From the NCBI GenBank assembly GCA_009731375.1, contig BJOX01000073.1:596624-649164 (forward strand): DNA of 52,541 bases, read 5' to 3'. Positions within the stretch are counted from its first letter, which is position 1, and each line of letters opens with the position of its first letter. The notes beneath the pieces were generated by a model. That model was given only the letters and a program-made list of their open reading frames with translations, did no database searches and was not told the origin of the DNA. Positions 21,373 through 30,467 of this stretch are shown here, in pieces. Source of the stretch: Paulinella micropora (Eukaryota; Cercozoa; Imbricatea; Euglyphida). A program made the translations under genes and the position numbers.

Positions 21373-22363
21373 GGTCTAACTTTTCAACTTTCTTTTTCAT
21401 TCTGCTTGAAGTTCTTATATTATTGTGGTCAATGCTTTCGCGATTTAGTAACATTTGAGCGTTCCGTTCCTTAGTTATTTTTTTAAATTTTGAATTAGTC
21501 TGTTCTTCTTCATCAACTGGTTTATCAAACTTAGATTTTAATAATTGCTGAGGGCTGACTATCTCATCCGAACTTAAAATCAACTTAAAGCCTTTCCGGC
21601 CTTTAACCTTATATATAGCCTTTGAATACTGAACATCACCCTTAGAAAAAACCGTTCTTTCTAGTTCTTTTCTAACGGTTGAGCCCTTAGGAAATTTATT
21701 AATAAGACCAGCCCTGTATATTTCTTGATCGTTTTTCTTTTTACCTTCGTAGACTTCCATAGGTGTTGCTTTTATTGTATTATGGTATGTGTTATTATGA
21801 TTATCAACAATTTCATAAATGTAAGGAACCCAAACAAAATCATCATTAACTTCCCACATAAAATTTAAATCGTTTCTTATTGTTCTAATAAATCTATCTA
21901 CTATACCCATAGTTCGGTGGTCGCCAACTTCGTTAGTTGTATGTTGAATTCCATTCTCTTTGAAGTATTCTGCGACTTGTCCTTTATATTCACTGCCGTT
22001 GTCTGACGTAATCCTTTTAGGTTTCGGCATTTTTTTTAATCCTTCTAATACTTCGCCAGTTGATACATTTTTGAGCGGTTCAATCCATCCACGACGGGAA
22101 TAAACATCAATCATTACTAAACCAAAGTTGTAGTTTTTGTTTCCTTTCTTAGTAGCTATTTTAGACATATGCATAAGGTCAATGAACACTTGGCTTAATG
22201 GTTCAGGCTCAGGGGCTAGTATAGTATTCCATTTTTTAGGGTTCTTAGATTGATGGTGTATTTCAGAAGCTTCTTCAATTTTCTGTTTTTCAAGTTCTTC
22301 CTTATCTTGCGGAGACTCCGCCTCCGTTTCAGTATTTTGTGGATTGCTGTGTTTGTAATCCAT
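21368..22363 (-). CDS. Retroviral-type (rve) integrase with C-terminal chromodomain-like region
   Basis: A 331-residue DDE-superfamily integrase that would insert the viral ends and create 6-bp duplications. Visible catalytic residues are Asp62 (QVFIDLMHM), Asp121 (TSDNGSEY) and, 35 residues later, Asp156 in MGIVDRFIRTIR, where many family members have Glu. The C-terminal part (GDVQYSKAIYKVKGRKGF, SSDEIVSPQQLLKS) resembles the SH3/chromodomain-like tail of Polinton integrases, which may guide target choice. The N-terminal 50 residues are acidic and polar and lack an obvious HHCC zinc finger. The frame is intact. It is the only integrase in the window, so the integrase-less provirus 1 may have depended on a similar enzyme. 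Confidence 0.92.
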   Translation of the reverse strand: MDYKHSNPQNTETEAESPQDKEELEKQKIEEASEIHHQSKNPKKWNTILAPEPEPLSQVFIDLMHMSKIATKKGNKNYNFGLVMIDVYSRRGWIEPLKNVSTGEVLEGLKKMPKPKRITSDNGSEYKGQVAEYFKENGIQHTTNEVGDHRTMGIVDRFIRTIRNDLNFMWEVNDDFVWVPYIYEIVDNHNNTYHNTIKATPMEVYEGKKKNDQEIYRAGLINKFPKGSTVRKELERTVFSKGDVQYSKAIYKVKGRKGFKLILSSDEIVSPQQLLKSKFDKPVDEEEQTNSKFKKITKERNAQMLLNRESIDHNNIRTSSRMKKKVEKLDL

Positions 22364-22621
22364 CTAATACTTAATAACACCTAATGTTTTATCCTTATAT
22401 ATTGCTCTTTCTTTTTTTTCTAGTTCAAAACAATAATTAGAACAAAACTCATATATATAAAACCAATCAAAACTATCATCAATAGCTGTAATCTGCATGT
22501 TCGCTAAACACAGAGTTAATCCACACACATAGCAACTAGTGAAGTCATACATACGATGATTATATAGGTAGTCCATAATGTGTAAACTAACATCTAATGG
22601 TAAATTTTTTATCTTGTTCAT
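22364..22621 (-). CDS. F-box-like / TRASH-like zinc protein
   Basis: 85 residues. The N-terminus NLPLDVSLHIMDYLYNHR looks like the first helices of an F-box. The middle has CYVCGLTLC and the end FCSNYC, spaced like a TRASH/MYM-type treble-clef zinc site. If the F-box reading is right it could link a bound protein to host ubiquitin ligase, but this rests on pattern alone. Its stop directly abuts the start of the integrase gene, suggesting joint transcription, and its start lies 11 bp from the divergent gene at 22633. Confidence 0.6.
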   Translation of the reverse strand: MNKIKNLPLDVSLHIMDYLYNHRMYDFTSCYVCGLTLCLANMQITAIDDSFDWFYIYEFCSNYCFELEKKERAIYKDKTLGVIKY

Positions 22622-22632
22622 TATATAATATT
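22622..22632. promoter_or_regulatory. 11-bp divergent promoter region
   Basis: Only TATATAATATT separates the start codons of two diverging genes (22621 minus, 22633 plus). The element is close to palindromic, so each side offers a TATA-type box within a few bases of the ATG. Confidence 0.55.
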
Positions 22633-22866
22633 ATGAGATTTTCAAAGTCAAGTGTAAAAAATAAAAAATATACATCTACTACACCAAAAGGAAAAATAGT
22701 TCATTTCGGTGATGTCAGATATGAGCATTACAAAGACCGCATAGGACTTTTTTCGCATCTAAACTATTTAGACAAAGAAAGAAGAAGAAATTACAGAGCA
22801 AGAGCAAAAGCTATAAGAAATTCAAAAGGTGAATTAACATACAACAATCCAGAGTATGCTAATTAG
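22633..22866 (+). CDS. Small DUF5754-like protein, early TAG
   Basis: 77 residues from the ATG at 22633 (MRFSKSSVKNKKYTSTTPKG). I reject the upstream ATG because it lies inside the neighbouring gene. KKYT-TPKGKIVHFGDVRYEHYKD followed by YLDKERRRNYRARAKAI matches a short giant-virus protein family of unknown function that I recall as DUF5754. Family members end in a Tyr/Trp-rich tail such as YFSWKYLW. Here a TAG follows PEYAN, and the next in-frame codons read YSYHYL before TGA. The tail therefore seems to have been cut off by a nonsense change. Confidence 0.65.
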   Translation: MRFSKSSVKNKKYTSTTPKGKIVHFGDVRYEHYKDRIGLFSHLNYLDKERRRNYRARAKAIRNSKGELTYNNPEYAN

Positions 22867-22892
22867 TATTCTTATCATTATTTGTGATAGTT

Positions 22893-23399
22893 TCAAAATT
22901 TAAGAAATATCTTTGAAACATCATTGTTTTCTTTTTTTGGTTTCTCGGGTTGTTGATTATAAACATTAACTGATATGTTTGATTTCTTACCTTTACCCTT
23001 CTTTGGCTGTTCTTCTTCCTCTCTTTCCTCGCTCTCACTCTCGCTCTCCTCTTCCACTTTCTTGTTTACCGCTTTCTTCGTCTTCTTCTGTTTAGTCTTT
23101 AATTTCATTCCCGCAACCCGTCGGGCGACAATATCTACGAAATCGTGCTCTACTTCTTCATCAGAACTGCTTTCCTCACTTTTTTCGCCGTCTCTGCCAT
23201 CAATCATATCCCTCGCCAACTGCTTTTTAGACACGTGGTCCATCTTTTCATCATTGGTCATTTCTTTCGCATTCTTAGCCTCTTCCTCAGCAAGTAGTTC
23301 CCTAGCTCTCTCAATCTTTCTCTGTTTAGCCTGTTGCTTCTTAGCCTCCCAACCCTTTTCAAGGTTCTTCATAGCGACCTCTCTATTACCTCTCTGCAT
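22893..23399 (-). CDS. Highly charged coiled-coil protein, unknown
   Basis: 168 residues starting MQRGNREVAMKNLEKGWEAK. Residues 15-65 form a Lys/Glu/Arg helix. Residues 75-90 are acidic (EESSSDEEVEHD), then come basic stretches (KTKQKKTKKAVNKK) and a second acidic run (EESESESEEREEEEQ). It ends KIFLKF. No family is recognised. The alternating charge suggests a scaffold or nucleic-acid-associated protein, which is inference only. It is transcribed away from the fibre gene at 23477, with a short shared upstream region. Confidence 0.65.
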   Translation of the reverse strand: MQRGNREVAMKNLEKGWEAKKQQAKQRKIERARELLAEEEAKNAKEMTNDEKMDHVSKKQLARDMIDGRDGEKSEESSSDEEVEHDFVDIVARRVAGMKLKTKQKKTKKAVNKKVEEESESESEEREEEEQPKKGKGKKSNISVNVYNQQPEKPKKENNDVSKIFLKF

Positions 23400-23470
23400 T
23401 TTCTATTTGTTTATATTATTATACAAAATAATATTATTTAGTTTTTATTAATAAACGATTTTTTAACAAA

Positions 23471-23475
23471 TATAG
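23471..23475 (+). promoter_or_regulatory. TATAG box before the fibre gene
   Basis: T-rich sequence and AAATATAG end directly before the ATG at 23477, like the other viral starts. Confidence 0.5.
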
Positions 23476-23476
23476 A

Positions 23477-26400
23477 ATGAGTCAATACAAAAGTTTATTA
23501 GGATTGAATGAGCTAGCTGTTGATAGTCTGGACATAGCCAACCTTGATTTAACGAACACTAATATTATTGGCTTAAACACAGATAGAGTGCCAGAAGATG
23601 CTGACCCCGTAAATCTTTATTACACTGACGGACGATTTGATACACGATTGGCTACCAAATCAACAACAGACATTAAAGAAGGAAAAAAATTATACTACAC
23701 TGAGCAACGAGTAAGGGACAATGACGAGGTTAAAGCCTCAACACAACACCGTTCGAATACAAGTAATCCGCACCAAACCAGTCTATACAATTTGATAGAC
23801 ACTAACATATCCGCACCAACGGTCGGGCAATACTTAACATATAATGATGTGGATGGTAAATGGAGAAATACAACCATTGGTTCAATTGATACACTCACAG
23901 ATGTCGTCATAACCGCACCGATAGCAACTAATAGTTATCTAACATATAACTCAATAAACTGGGTAAATAAAACCTTTCCGATAAATGTTGATGAATTCGG
24001 CAACATTAGTATGGGCGGTAATTTGAATATAACGGGAGTTAATTTACTAAATACGAAAGATGTTGATACTTGGATATCTGAGCACGAAGACAATAATGAT
24101 AAAGTGTCCGCGGACGGCTCAATTAATACACACAGCGATGTGCTAATAACAGGAACACCCTCAGACAATCAATTATTAATTTACTCAACAGGACAGTGGA
24201 GAAATGTTGCTTCACCTTTTCTTAGATTGGATGGCACCGCGAATATGACGGGCGGATTAAATATGGGAGGATTTGATATTTCAAATGTCGGTAATGTTGA
24301 TGGTATTGATGTTTCTGCCCTTGACACTTCCGTGGTTAAACTAACAGGAGACCAAACCATAACAGGGAATAAAATATTTACTACTTATTTGTGTATAAAA
24401 GATTCAAATCCATTAAATACAGGGAAGTTATTCTTCAACTATAATAACAATACGGGTTCTATTTATTCGTCGGAGGCAGGTGGAGCAACGGGATATCCAC
24501 TAAGCATTGTTGGTTCTTCCATACTTCTTGCTTCTACCACGGGGAGTGGGATAACATTAACTGGCAATGTTTTAAATTTTAGTGGCACAACAGCAATCAG
24601 CGGACTTCCAGCACCATTCTATGATGGCGACGCTTCAACGAAGGCATACACCGATACGAAATTAGCAAAGGACGGCACGACGACTATGACGGGCAGTTTA
24701 AATATGGGAGGTTTTGCGATTACGAATGTCGGTAATGTTGATGGTATTGATGTATCAGCCCTTGATACCGCAGTCGTTAAATTAACAGGAGACCAAACCA
24801 TAGCGGGAATTAAGTCATTTAGCAGTGAAATCAAAGCAAATGCGGGGATAACAACAACAACATTAACAACAAGCGGAATATTAAAATCAAATGGCGGTTG
24901 TAAGTTATCTATTCAAAATGGTAATGACGGAACAAATAATTATGGAATATTTATGTGGGATGAAGCCGATTCAAACTGGGGAATATACATGGCGACTGCT
25001 GGTGGAGGTAAATCATTAAGTGGAGGAACATCGGTAGCCGATACAAGTATTACCGCTCATGCTATTAGATTTAGATGTGGAACTCTTGCTACTAATGGTT
25101 TTATATGGGAAAATGCGAGCGAACAATTGTTAATGTCATTAAATGGTTCAACTGGGGCAGTATGGACAAAAGGATTAATTACAGCAAGCGCGGGAGTATC
25201 AACAACCACATTAACGGCGAGTGGGGCGATAACAGCGAATGGCGGATTAAATATGGGAAGCCAGAGTATAACAAATGTAAATCTTGTTGATGGTGTGGAT
25301 GTTTCTGTCCTTGATACTTCGGCGGTTAAAACAACAGGAAACCAAACCATAGCAGGAATTAAGACATTTAGCAGTGCCCTTGAAATAACTGGAAATTCAA
25401 CGAACGCAACAACAAAAGGAACATTCGTGGTTTTTAACTCCACAGCCAATATAGGAACTATCGGATGCCTTGATATGGGCACGGGTGTAAATTATAACTT
25501 TGAAATAAATGCGAAAAAAATAAGTTTCATTATTGATGGGGCAATCGTCGCGTGGATTAATGCTTCGAGGCTAGATTGTAATAGTAGCAAAATAGCCAAC
25601 CTTGGAACTCCGACATTAGCGACGGACGGAGCGACAAAAGGGTATGCGGACACATTGGACGGGCAAAATGTAAAAAGAACAGGAGGCCAAACAATAACGG
25701 GAATTAAAACATTCAATGGGACGAGAACAGAGATAAAATATTTAATTTTAACGAACACTGTGAATTTAATAATGTGGATATCACTAATGGCGGAAATATC
25801 ACATATAATGGGGCGAGGATATTAAACCAAAATGGAGGAGATATATTCTTTTCACAGACGCCGGGTGATTGGCAGTCTTTCTTATATACTTTAAACACTG
25901 ATTCAAGTGGAACCGCCGACCAAAGAGGCTACCTATTCACTAATGTAGCATTTGATGTAAACGGGGCGGGACTTTATATTTCAAAACTTTTGGACAATAA
26001 AAGTGCTTCGTCTGACATTGTCCGTTTTAACAATGCGGGAGGTATGCGGTTTTATGGTGCTTTGGATATGAATTCAAACAACATAACAAGTGCTGGAGAT
26101 ATAGTAGTAGGTGATGGCAAAAAAATATTTATAGATAGAAGTGGAATAGCAAACAATAAACTAGTGTTATGGGATGGAGGAACATGATCTACAACTGCTT
26201 TTAATGGATTTGGTGTTATACTATACACAATGATGTATAATGTTAATGCTACAAGCGATAACCACATATTTTATTATGGAGGTTCAAACGAATTATTTAC
26301 AATTTGGTATGGGGGGATTATTGCTTCAAAGGCCCTAACGGCAAATGCTGGGATATCAACGACTACATTAACAACCAGCGACAATGTGGTAGTAGGGACT

Positions 26401-27213
26401 GGAAAAAGTGTTTTTATTAATAGAAATGCTTTTGCTAACAATAAATTAGTTTTGTGGGATGGTAATTCAGGCTCCAATACAGCATTTCTTGGGTTTGGTA
26501 TTGCCGCTAGCACATTGGTGTATAATGTTAGTATTACAAGTGACAACCATATATTTTATTATGGAGGCTCAAACGAATTATTTAGAATTGGCGATGCGGG
26601 AATAACCGCTTCAAGGTCAATAACTCTTCCAACAACATCCAGTGGTTATTTGACAATAAGACAAAGACCTGCTTACACTAATGACCCACAACTATTTTTT
26701 AAATCGGGAGGATTTACGAATTATGGCATAATTATTTCTTCAACTGGTTTGCTTCACGCTTGGACTACTTCAAACTCAACTGGTGAGCCTTCTGGTAGTT
26801 ATAATTATATTCCTCTAAATGGTGCTTGGATAAACTCATCGGACAGGCGATTAAAATCTGATATTAAAACATTAGACTGCGGTGATTGTTGTGAGAAACT
26901 AATGAAAATAAATTGTTGTTCATATTATTTGAAATCAGACGAAAAGAAAGAAAAAAAGAACCACGGATTTATTGCGGACGAAGTCAAAAAAGTATTTCCA
27001 GAATTTGTATCCGAAAGTGGAATGAAAGCGGATGATGGAAATGGCTACCTTGAAGGCATAACATATACAAGTTTTATACCGATATTGGTAAGCGGATTTC
27101 AACATATGGCGGAAAAAGTGATTAATTTAGAAAAAGAAAATAAAACTTTACTTAATATATTACAAGACCAAGCAAACCAATTAGCAGAAATACGAGCAGT
27201 TTTATTTCCGTAA
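23477..27213 (+). pseudogene. Tail-fibre-like protein with S74 chaperone domain, interrupted
   Basis: Would be about 1,245 residues. The shaft has at least three related modules (from nt 24259, 24700 and 25249) built on LNMGG-I-NV--VDGIDVSALDT and LTGDQTI-GIK-F. These resemble the Gly/Ser/Thr-rich beta-helical shafts of phage and algal-virus fibres. The C-terminus from nt 26839 has SSDRRLKSDIKTL, the Ser/Lys signature of intramolecular S74 chaperones that trimerise fibres and then cut themselves off, followed by GFIADEVKKVFPEFV and a terminal coiled coil. A frameshift lies near 25740 and a TGA at 26185-26187, where a parallel repeat has Gly. The product is probably the host-recognition fibre. 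Confidence 0.85.
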
Positions 27214-27224
27214 TCCCAATATAG

Positions 27225-27265
27225 TTTTTGAGATCGTAAGTGGTTTTTGAAAAAAAGCACTTACA
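27225..27265 (+). promoter_or_regulatory. 41-bp hairpin element, copy 1
   Basis: GTAAGTG and CACTTAC arms flank T-rich and A-rich runs, and the element ends at the ATG of the membrane-protein gene. An identical 41-bp copy lies at 32191-32231 before the MCP. It is a probable shared promoter, operator or mRNA leader structure. Confidence 0.75.
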
Positions 27266-27601
27266 ATGCCCCCTAGATTACACCCACCACCAATCATAGA
27301 GACGGAAGACCTTACACCCGAACTCAAAAACCGTGTGCTTGATGTTCAAATTAAGCAGGAAGAAAAAAAGATAGACCACGATTACGAGGACAGCTGGGAT
27401 TGCTGTTTGACTAAGCGAAAAACTGACAGCCGACTTATTAAATACTTATTTCAAATGGGTATCATTATCTCCATCATCACCCTTTGTATCGTGAGGTTGT
27501 CTGAAAAGAACTTACCGTGTGAAGTTGCTAACACTTACGTTGGTATTTTAACCTTACTTATCGGTATCTGCCTTCCTAGCCCATCTTCAAGTAAGAAGTG
27601 A
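27266..27601 (+). CDS. Two-TM membrane protein
   Basis: 111 residues. A Pro-rich polar N-terminus (MPPRLHPPPIIETED) and a charged stretch with DCC precede two hydrophobic segments, YLFQMGIIISIITLCIV and YVGILTLLIGICLPSP, joined by a short loop with one Cys. Small proteins with a second TM segment ending in a LPSP-like motif occur in PLVs and related viruses and are probably capsid- or envelope-associated membrane proteins. The leader is identical to that of the MCP gene, so the two are probably made together. The frame is intact. Confidence 0.7.
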   Translation: MPPRLHPPPIIETEDLTPELKNRVLDVQIKQEEKKIDHDYEDSWDCCLTKRKTDSRLIKYLFQMGIIISIITLCIVRLSEKNLPCEVANTYVGILTLLIGICLPSPSSSKK

Positions 27602-27853
27602 GCATTCATATAGTTGAGTTTTATACCAAGAAGCATCATTTGAGCATATTAAAGGTAAAGCCTCATCCCATCCGACACACTAATCGCTGAAAGGCTTATA
27701 CACACATTTAAATTTGGTTTCTATTCCTTTTTGAATACAATAAAGACAACTTTCATTTTTTTATCACTGACCCGTGAATAGAAATCACAGGCGGTCCGAG
27801 CATAAATATTAATTAATAAAAAGTTTATGAGCAGTAATATAGAGGGCATCGCA
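27602..27853. other. Intergenic region before the 125-residue gene
   Basis: About 250 bp of AT-rich sequence with no supported gene. It ends with an AATATAG box at about 27836-27842, which argues for the ATG at 27854 rather than 27827. Confidence 0.5.
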
Positions 27854-28216
27854 ATGGCAGACTATAAATACCAAAAGATTATTTTTCTGAGTAATGATTT
27901 TGCTGGTGGTAGCAAGACATTTGACAAAAACATTCAAATGAACTTTACACCAACCAGAATGAATGTTAAGTTTATCCACTATATGAATGATATGACTGAA
28001 ACGAAAACAAAAATCCTTCATATGGACCGCATTGGAATTATTGGCACATTCGCCGATAGCAACACCGCAAACATTTCAAATCTAAGCTACAATTTGGGAA
28101 TTATTAATTGGACCGACGGCCAGTATTCGTTTAGGGTATTGAAAACGGACAATGGCAATATTGAGACTGACCAACTAGCTGGAAGAATTGTTATTTGTTT
28201 GGAATTTCTCGGGTAA
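27854..28216 (+). CDS. Unknown small protein, possibly structural
   Basis: 120 residues from the ATG at 27854 (MADYKYQKIIFLSND). An ATG nine codons upstream is less likely because a TATAG-type box lies between the two. The sequence is beta-rich with alternating hydrophobic residues (MNVKFIHYM, IGIIGTF, RIVICLEFLG) and no Cys-rich or catalytic motif. It sits 15 bp before the ATPase in the morphogenesis block, so a small capsid-associated jelly-roll or cement protein is conceivable. I do not recognise the family. Confidence 0.6.
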   Translation: MADYKYQKIIFLSNDFAGGSKTFDKNIQMNFTPTRMNVKFIHYMNDMTETKTKILHMDRIGIIGTFADSNTANISNLSYNLGIINWTDGQYSFRVLKTDNGNIETDQLAGRIVICLEFLG

Positions 28217-28222
28217 TAAAAA

Positions 28223-28227
28223 TATAG
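28223..28227 (+). promoter_or_regulatory. TATAG box before the ATPase
   Basis: AAAAATATAG ends four bases before the ATG at 28232, matching the recurrent start-proximal box. Confidence 0.45.
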
Positions 28228-28231
28228 AGTG

Positions 28232-29050
28232 ATGGAGAAAATCAATAATGTAAAGGTAAAACCAGTCAAGCAAAACGGAGATGGAGACAAGTTGGCAAAA
28301 GGATATAAGTTATTTGATGAACCGTATGCCAATATTTTTCTTCTCGCTCGCAAGAAGAGTGGCAAGACGACCGCACTGTTTGAAATCCTGAAACGAACGA
28401 AGGACAAAAAGACCCGCATTGTTATTATTGCCAGCACAATACACAAAGACCACACTTACAAAGAAATGGTTAAGCACTTAAAGAAGAAGGGCAACCCGAT
28501 GGCTATATATACATATTTGAAAACGGGCGGATACAGTGTGATTGATTACGAGTTGGACAAGCTCAACAAACCCGATGAAGAGCAAGAAGGCGAGATTTTT
28601 CAGGACGGGAAAGAAGAACCGAAGCCAAAGTTTTTATATTTTGGAAAAGAAGAAAAGAAGAAACAGGGACAAGCACCAGCAGAAAGACCGAGCAAATACA
28701 TTACACCAGAAGTCGTGTTGGTGTTAGATGATTTGGGTAGTGGGCTACGTGATAAGTCAGTAAGCGACCTGTTAAAGAAAAACCGTCACTACAAGTCAAA
28801 GGTGATTATGAGCTCGAAGTATCTTAACGACTTACGACCTGAGGCGATTAAACAGCTGGACTACCTACTCATTTTTCCAGGACAGTCTCAGGATAAAATT
28901 GAACTAGTGTATAAACATCTGGACCTTGGCTATGACCTTGAATACTTCATTGAAAAATATCACGAGGCGACAAAAGAACGGTTTAACTTTTTGTATGTTG
29001 ATTCTGTATCGGACGAACTGAGGCAAAATTTCAATAAAAGATTTTTGTAA
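28232..29050 (+). CDS. A32-type genome-packaging ATPase (FtsK/HerA fold)
   Basis: 272 residues from the ATG at 28232. LLARKKSGKTTALFEIL is the Walker A loop near residue 35, and VVLVLDDLGSG near residue 160 is Walker B. A sensor-like KVIMSSKYLNDLRPEAIKQ and a YLLIFPGQSQ segment follow. Enzymes of this family pump viral DNA into preformed capsids in Polintons, virophages and NCLDVs. It lies between the small structural gene and the basic core protein. The Lys/Glu-rich linker (residues 105-145) is longer than in typical A32 proteins. The frame is intact. Confidence 0.9.
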   Translation: MEKINNVKVKPVKQNGDGDKLAKGYKLFDEPYANIFLLARKKSGKTTALFEILKRTKDKKTRIVIIASTIHKDHTYKEMVKHLKKKGNPMAIYTYLKTGGYSVIDYELDKLNKPDEEQEGEIFQDGKEEPKPKFLYFGKEEKKKQGQAPAERPSKYITPEVVLVLDDLGSGLRDKSVSDLLKKNRHYKSKVIMSSKYLNDLRPEAIKQLDYLLIFPGQSQDKIELVYKHLDLGYDLEYFIEKYHEATKERFNFLYVDSVSDELRQNFNKRFL

Positions 29051-29078
29051 TTTTATTATTTATTTTTTTTCATACATT

Positions 29079-29084
29079 ATATAG
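29079..29084 (+). promoter_or_regulatory. ATATAG box abutting a start codon
   Basis: A T-run and CATACATTATATAG touch the ATG at 29085, leaving no room for a conventional leader. Confidence 0.5.
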
Positions 29085-29396
29085 ATGCCAACATCACCAG
29101 TGATTATTTCACAACCAGCAGGATACAATATAGGATACAATCCAAGCCCAGTCAAAATGCCACAAGCAGGAGGGAAAAGAAAATCAAAAAAGAAACAAAC
29201 AGGAGGGAAAATTAACTGGAAAAAAGTAGGAAAAGCGATAGTAGATGCTAACAGGTTTATCAAGAAGAATCAATTGATTTCAAGGGGTGCTACTTTTCTC
29301 AGCGATGTCGGAGTGCCTTATGCGGACCGTGTAGCGAAGGCTGCGATTAAGCAAGGATACGGCAAGCAACGAGGAGAAGCCGTTAAATTTCATTAA
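29085..29396 (+). CDS. Small basic virion protein (GYGKQRG family)
   Basis: 103 residues. It starts MPTSPVIISQPAGYNIGYNP, then has GGKRKSKKKQTGGKINWKK and a helix KAIVDANRFIKKNQLIS, and ends VGVPYADRVAKAA with GYGKQRGEAVKFH. It is homologous to 16297-16623 in the same position between ATPase and coiled-coil genes. The composition suits a DNA-binding core protein, and the conserved GYGKQRG tail may be a protease or packaging signal. Both roles are inference. The frame is intact. Confidence 0.75.
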   Translation: MPTSPVIISQPAGYNIGYNPSPVKMPQAGGKRKSKKKQTGGKINWKKVGKAIVDANRFIKKNQLISRGATFLSDVGVPYADRVAKAAIKQGYGKQRGEAVKFH

Positions 29397-29454
29397 CCCC
29401 ACAGGCGGATTCAAATGTAAATTATGTTATTATTTTTTTTCTCTAACATATACA

Positions 29455-30462
29455 ATGGTTGTAAAAAAACCGCGAAAACAACGACCGCCGAGGATATACA
29501 GAACCAAAGATGGTCGGCCATATATTAAAGTAAAAGGCAAACGAGCATATCTCAACTTTGGCGAGAAAACGAATGACCTTTCAACACTTCAAATCGTTAA
29601 ACTATTTCTGAAATATATGAACAAACCCAAAGGAAAACGAAAAGAAAAAGCTCGCGAGAAAGTAATTAAGTCCGAATTCAACCGTCTTGAACACGAGAAC
29701 CGCAATCAGGTAAATAATCAGCTAGATAAACTCAAACTGGAAAAGTATGAGCAAATACACGAGCTAGAAAAGAAAGACAAAGAAGCAAAAGAACAACAAA
29801 AGAAAATAGAAGAGCGAGAAGCCGAAACGAAAAGAAATCAACTCGCACTCATACAGACCGAAACAGCTCAAGCTCAAAGAATCGCTACTATTGACGGGGA
29901 AATAAAAAGACAAAATGCAATTAACGATGCTTTGGTTGAAAGAGCAAGAGCATTGAATGAAGTAAAAGGTGAATGAAAAAGAAGTGAAAGAAAACAAAGG
30001 GAAAGAAAAGGAAGACAGTATGTTTTGTCCGAAGAAGAAGCCATAGCATTTGCTGAGGAAATTCAAAGAAGGAATGATGAAGTGAAACAACGACAAGACG
30101 ATTTAAGACAGCAAGCAATGGAAGCAGAACAGAAAGCGGAGGAATCAGACAGAAAAGCATTTATAGCAAATCTAGAAAGAGCTCAAACTTTATTTGCTTG
30201 TGGTGGCAAGAAAAGACAGATTAGTGTCAATAGTTTAGCAAAAAAACTAGGGTGGAAAACGAGGGGGAGCAAACACGGAAACAAAGATGTTGAAGGCAGA
30301 ACGGCCAAAGGCTATATCCAAGAAATCATAGCACTTAGACAGGGCGAACTAAACATAACCCCTGATATGACACTTGAAGAATTGGAAAATGCTTTAATAG
30401 GGCTAACCGCGCAGGGTGGAACTGGTGCTAAAAATTGGAAGACATCATTAAAAAAATATTAA
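29455..30462 (+). pseudogene. Coiled-coil structural protein, interrupted by TGA
   Basis: 335 codons in one frame, broken by TGA at 29974-29976. The first part starts MVVKKPRKQRPPRIYRTKDG with a conserved YLNFGEKTNDLSTLQIVKLF, then a long Lys/Glu/Gln coiled coil. The second part resumes in the same frame (SEEEAIAFAEEIQRRND) and ends with a basic SVNSLAKKLGWKTRGSKHG region and LKKY. The homologue in provirus 1 occupies the same slot. Function unknown. A scaffold or minor virion role fits its location. Confidence 0.7.
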
Positions 30463-30467
30463 CTAAG

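Noticed and set aside
22597-22632. Upstream ATG for the DUF5754-like gene
   Set aside because: It lies inside the divergent gene, and the extra residues have no counterpart in the family pattern.
23695-26546. Minus-strand open frames opposite the fibre gene
   Set aside because: Shadow frames produced by the repetitive Thr/Gly/Asn coding strand. They have no motifs of their own.
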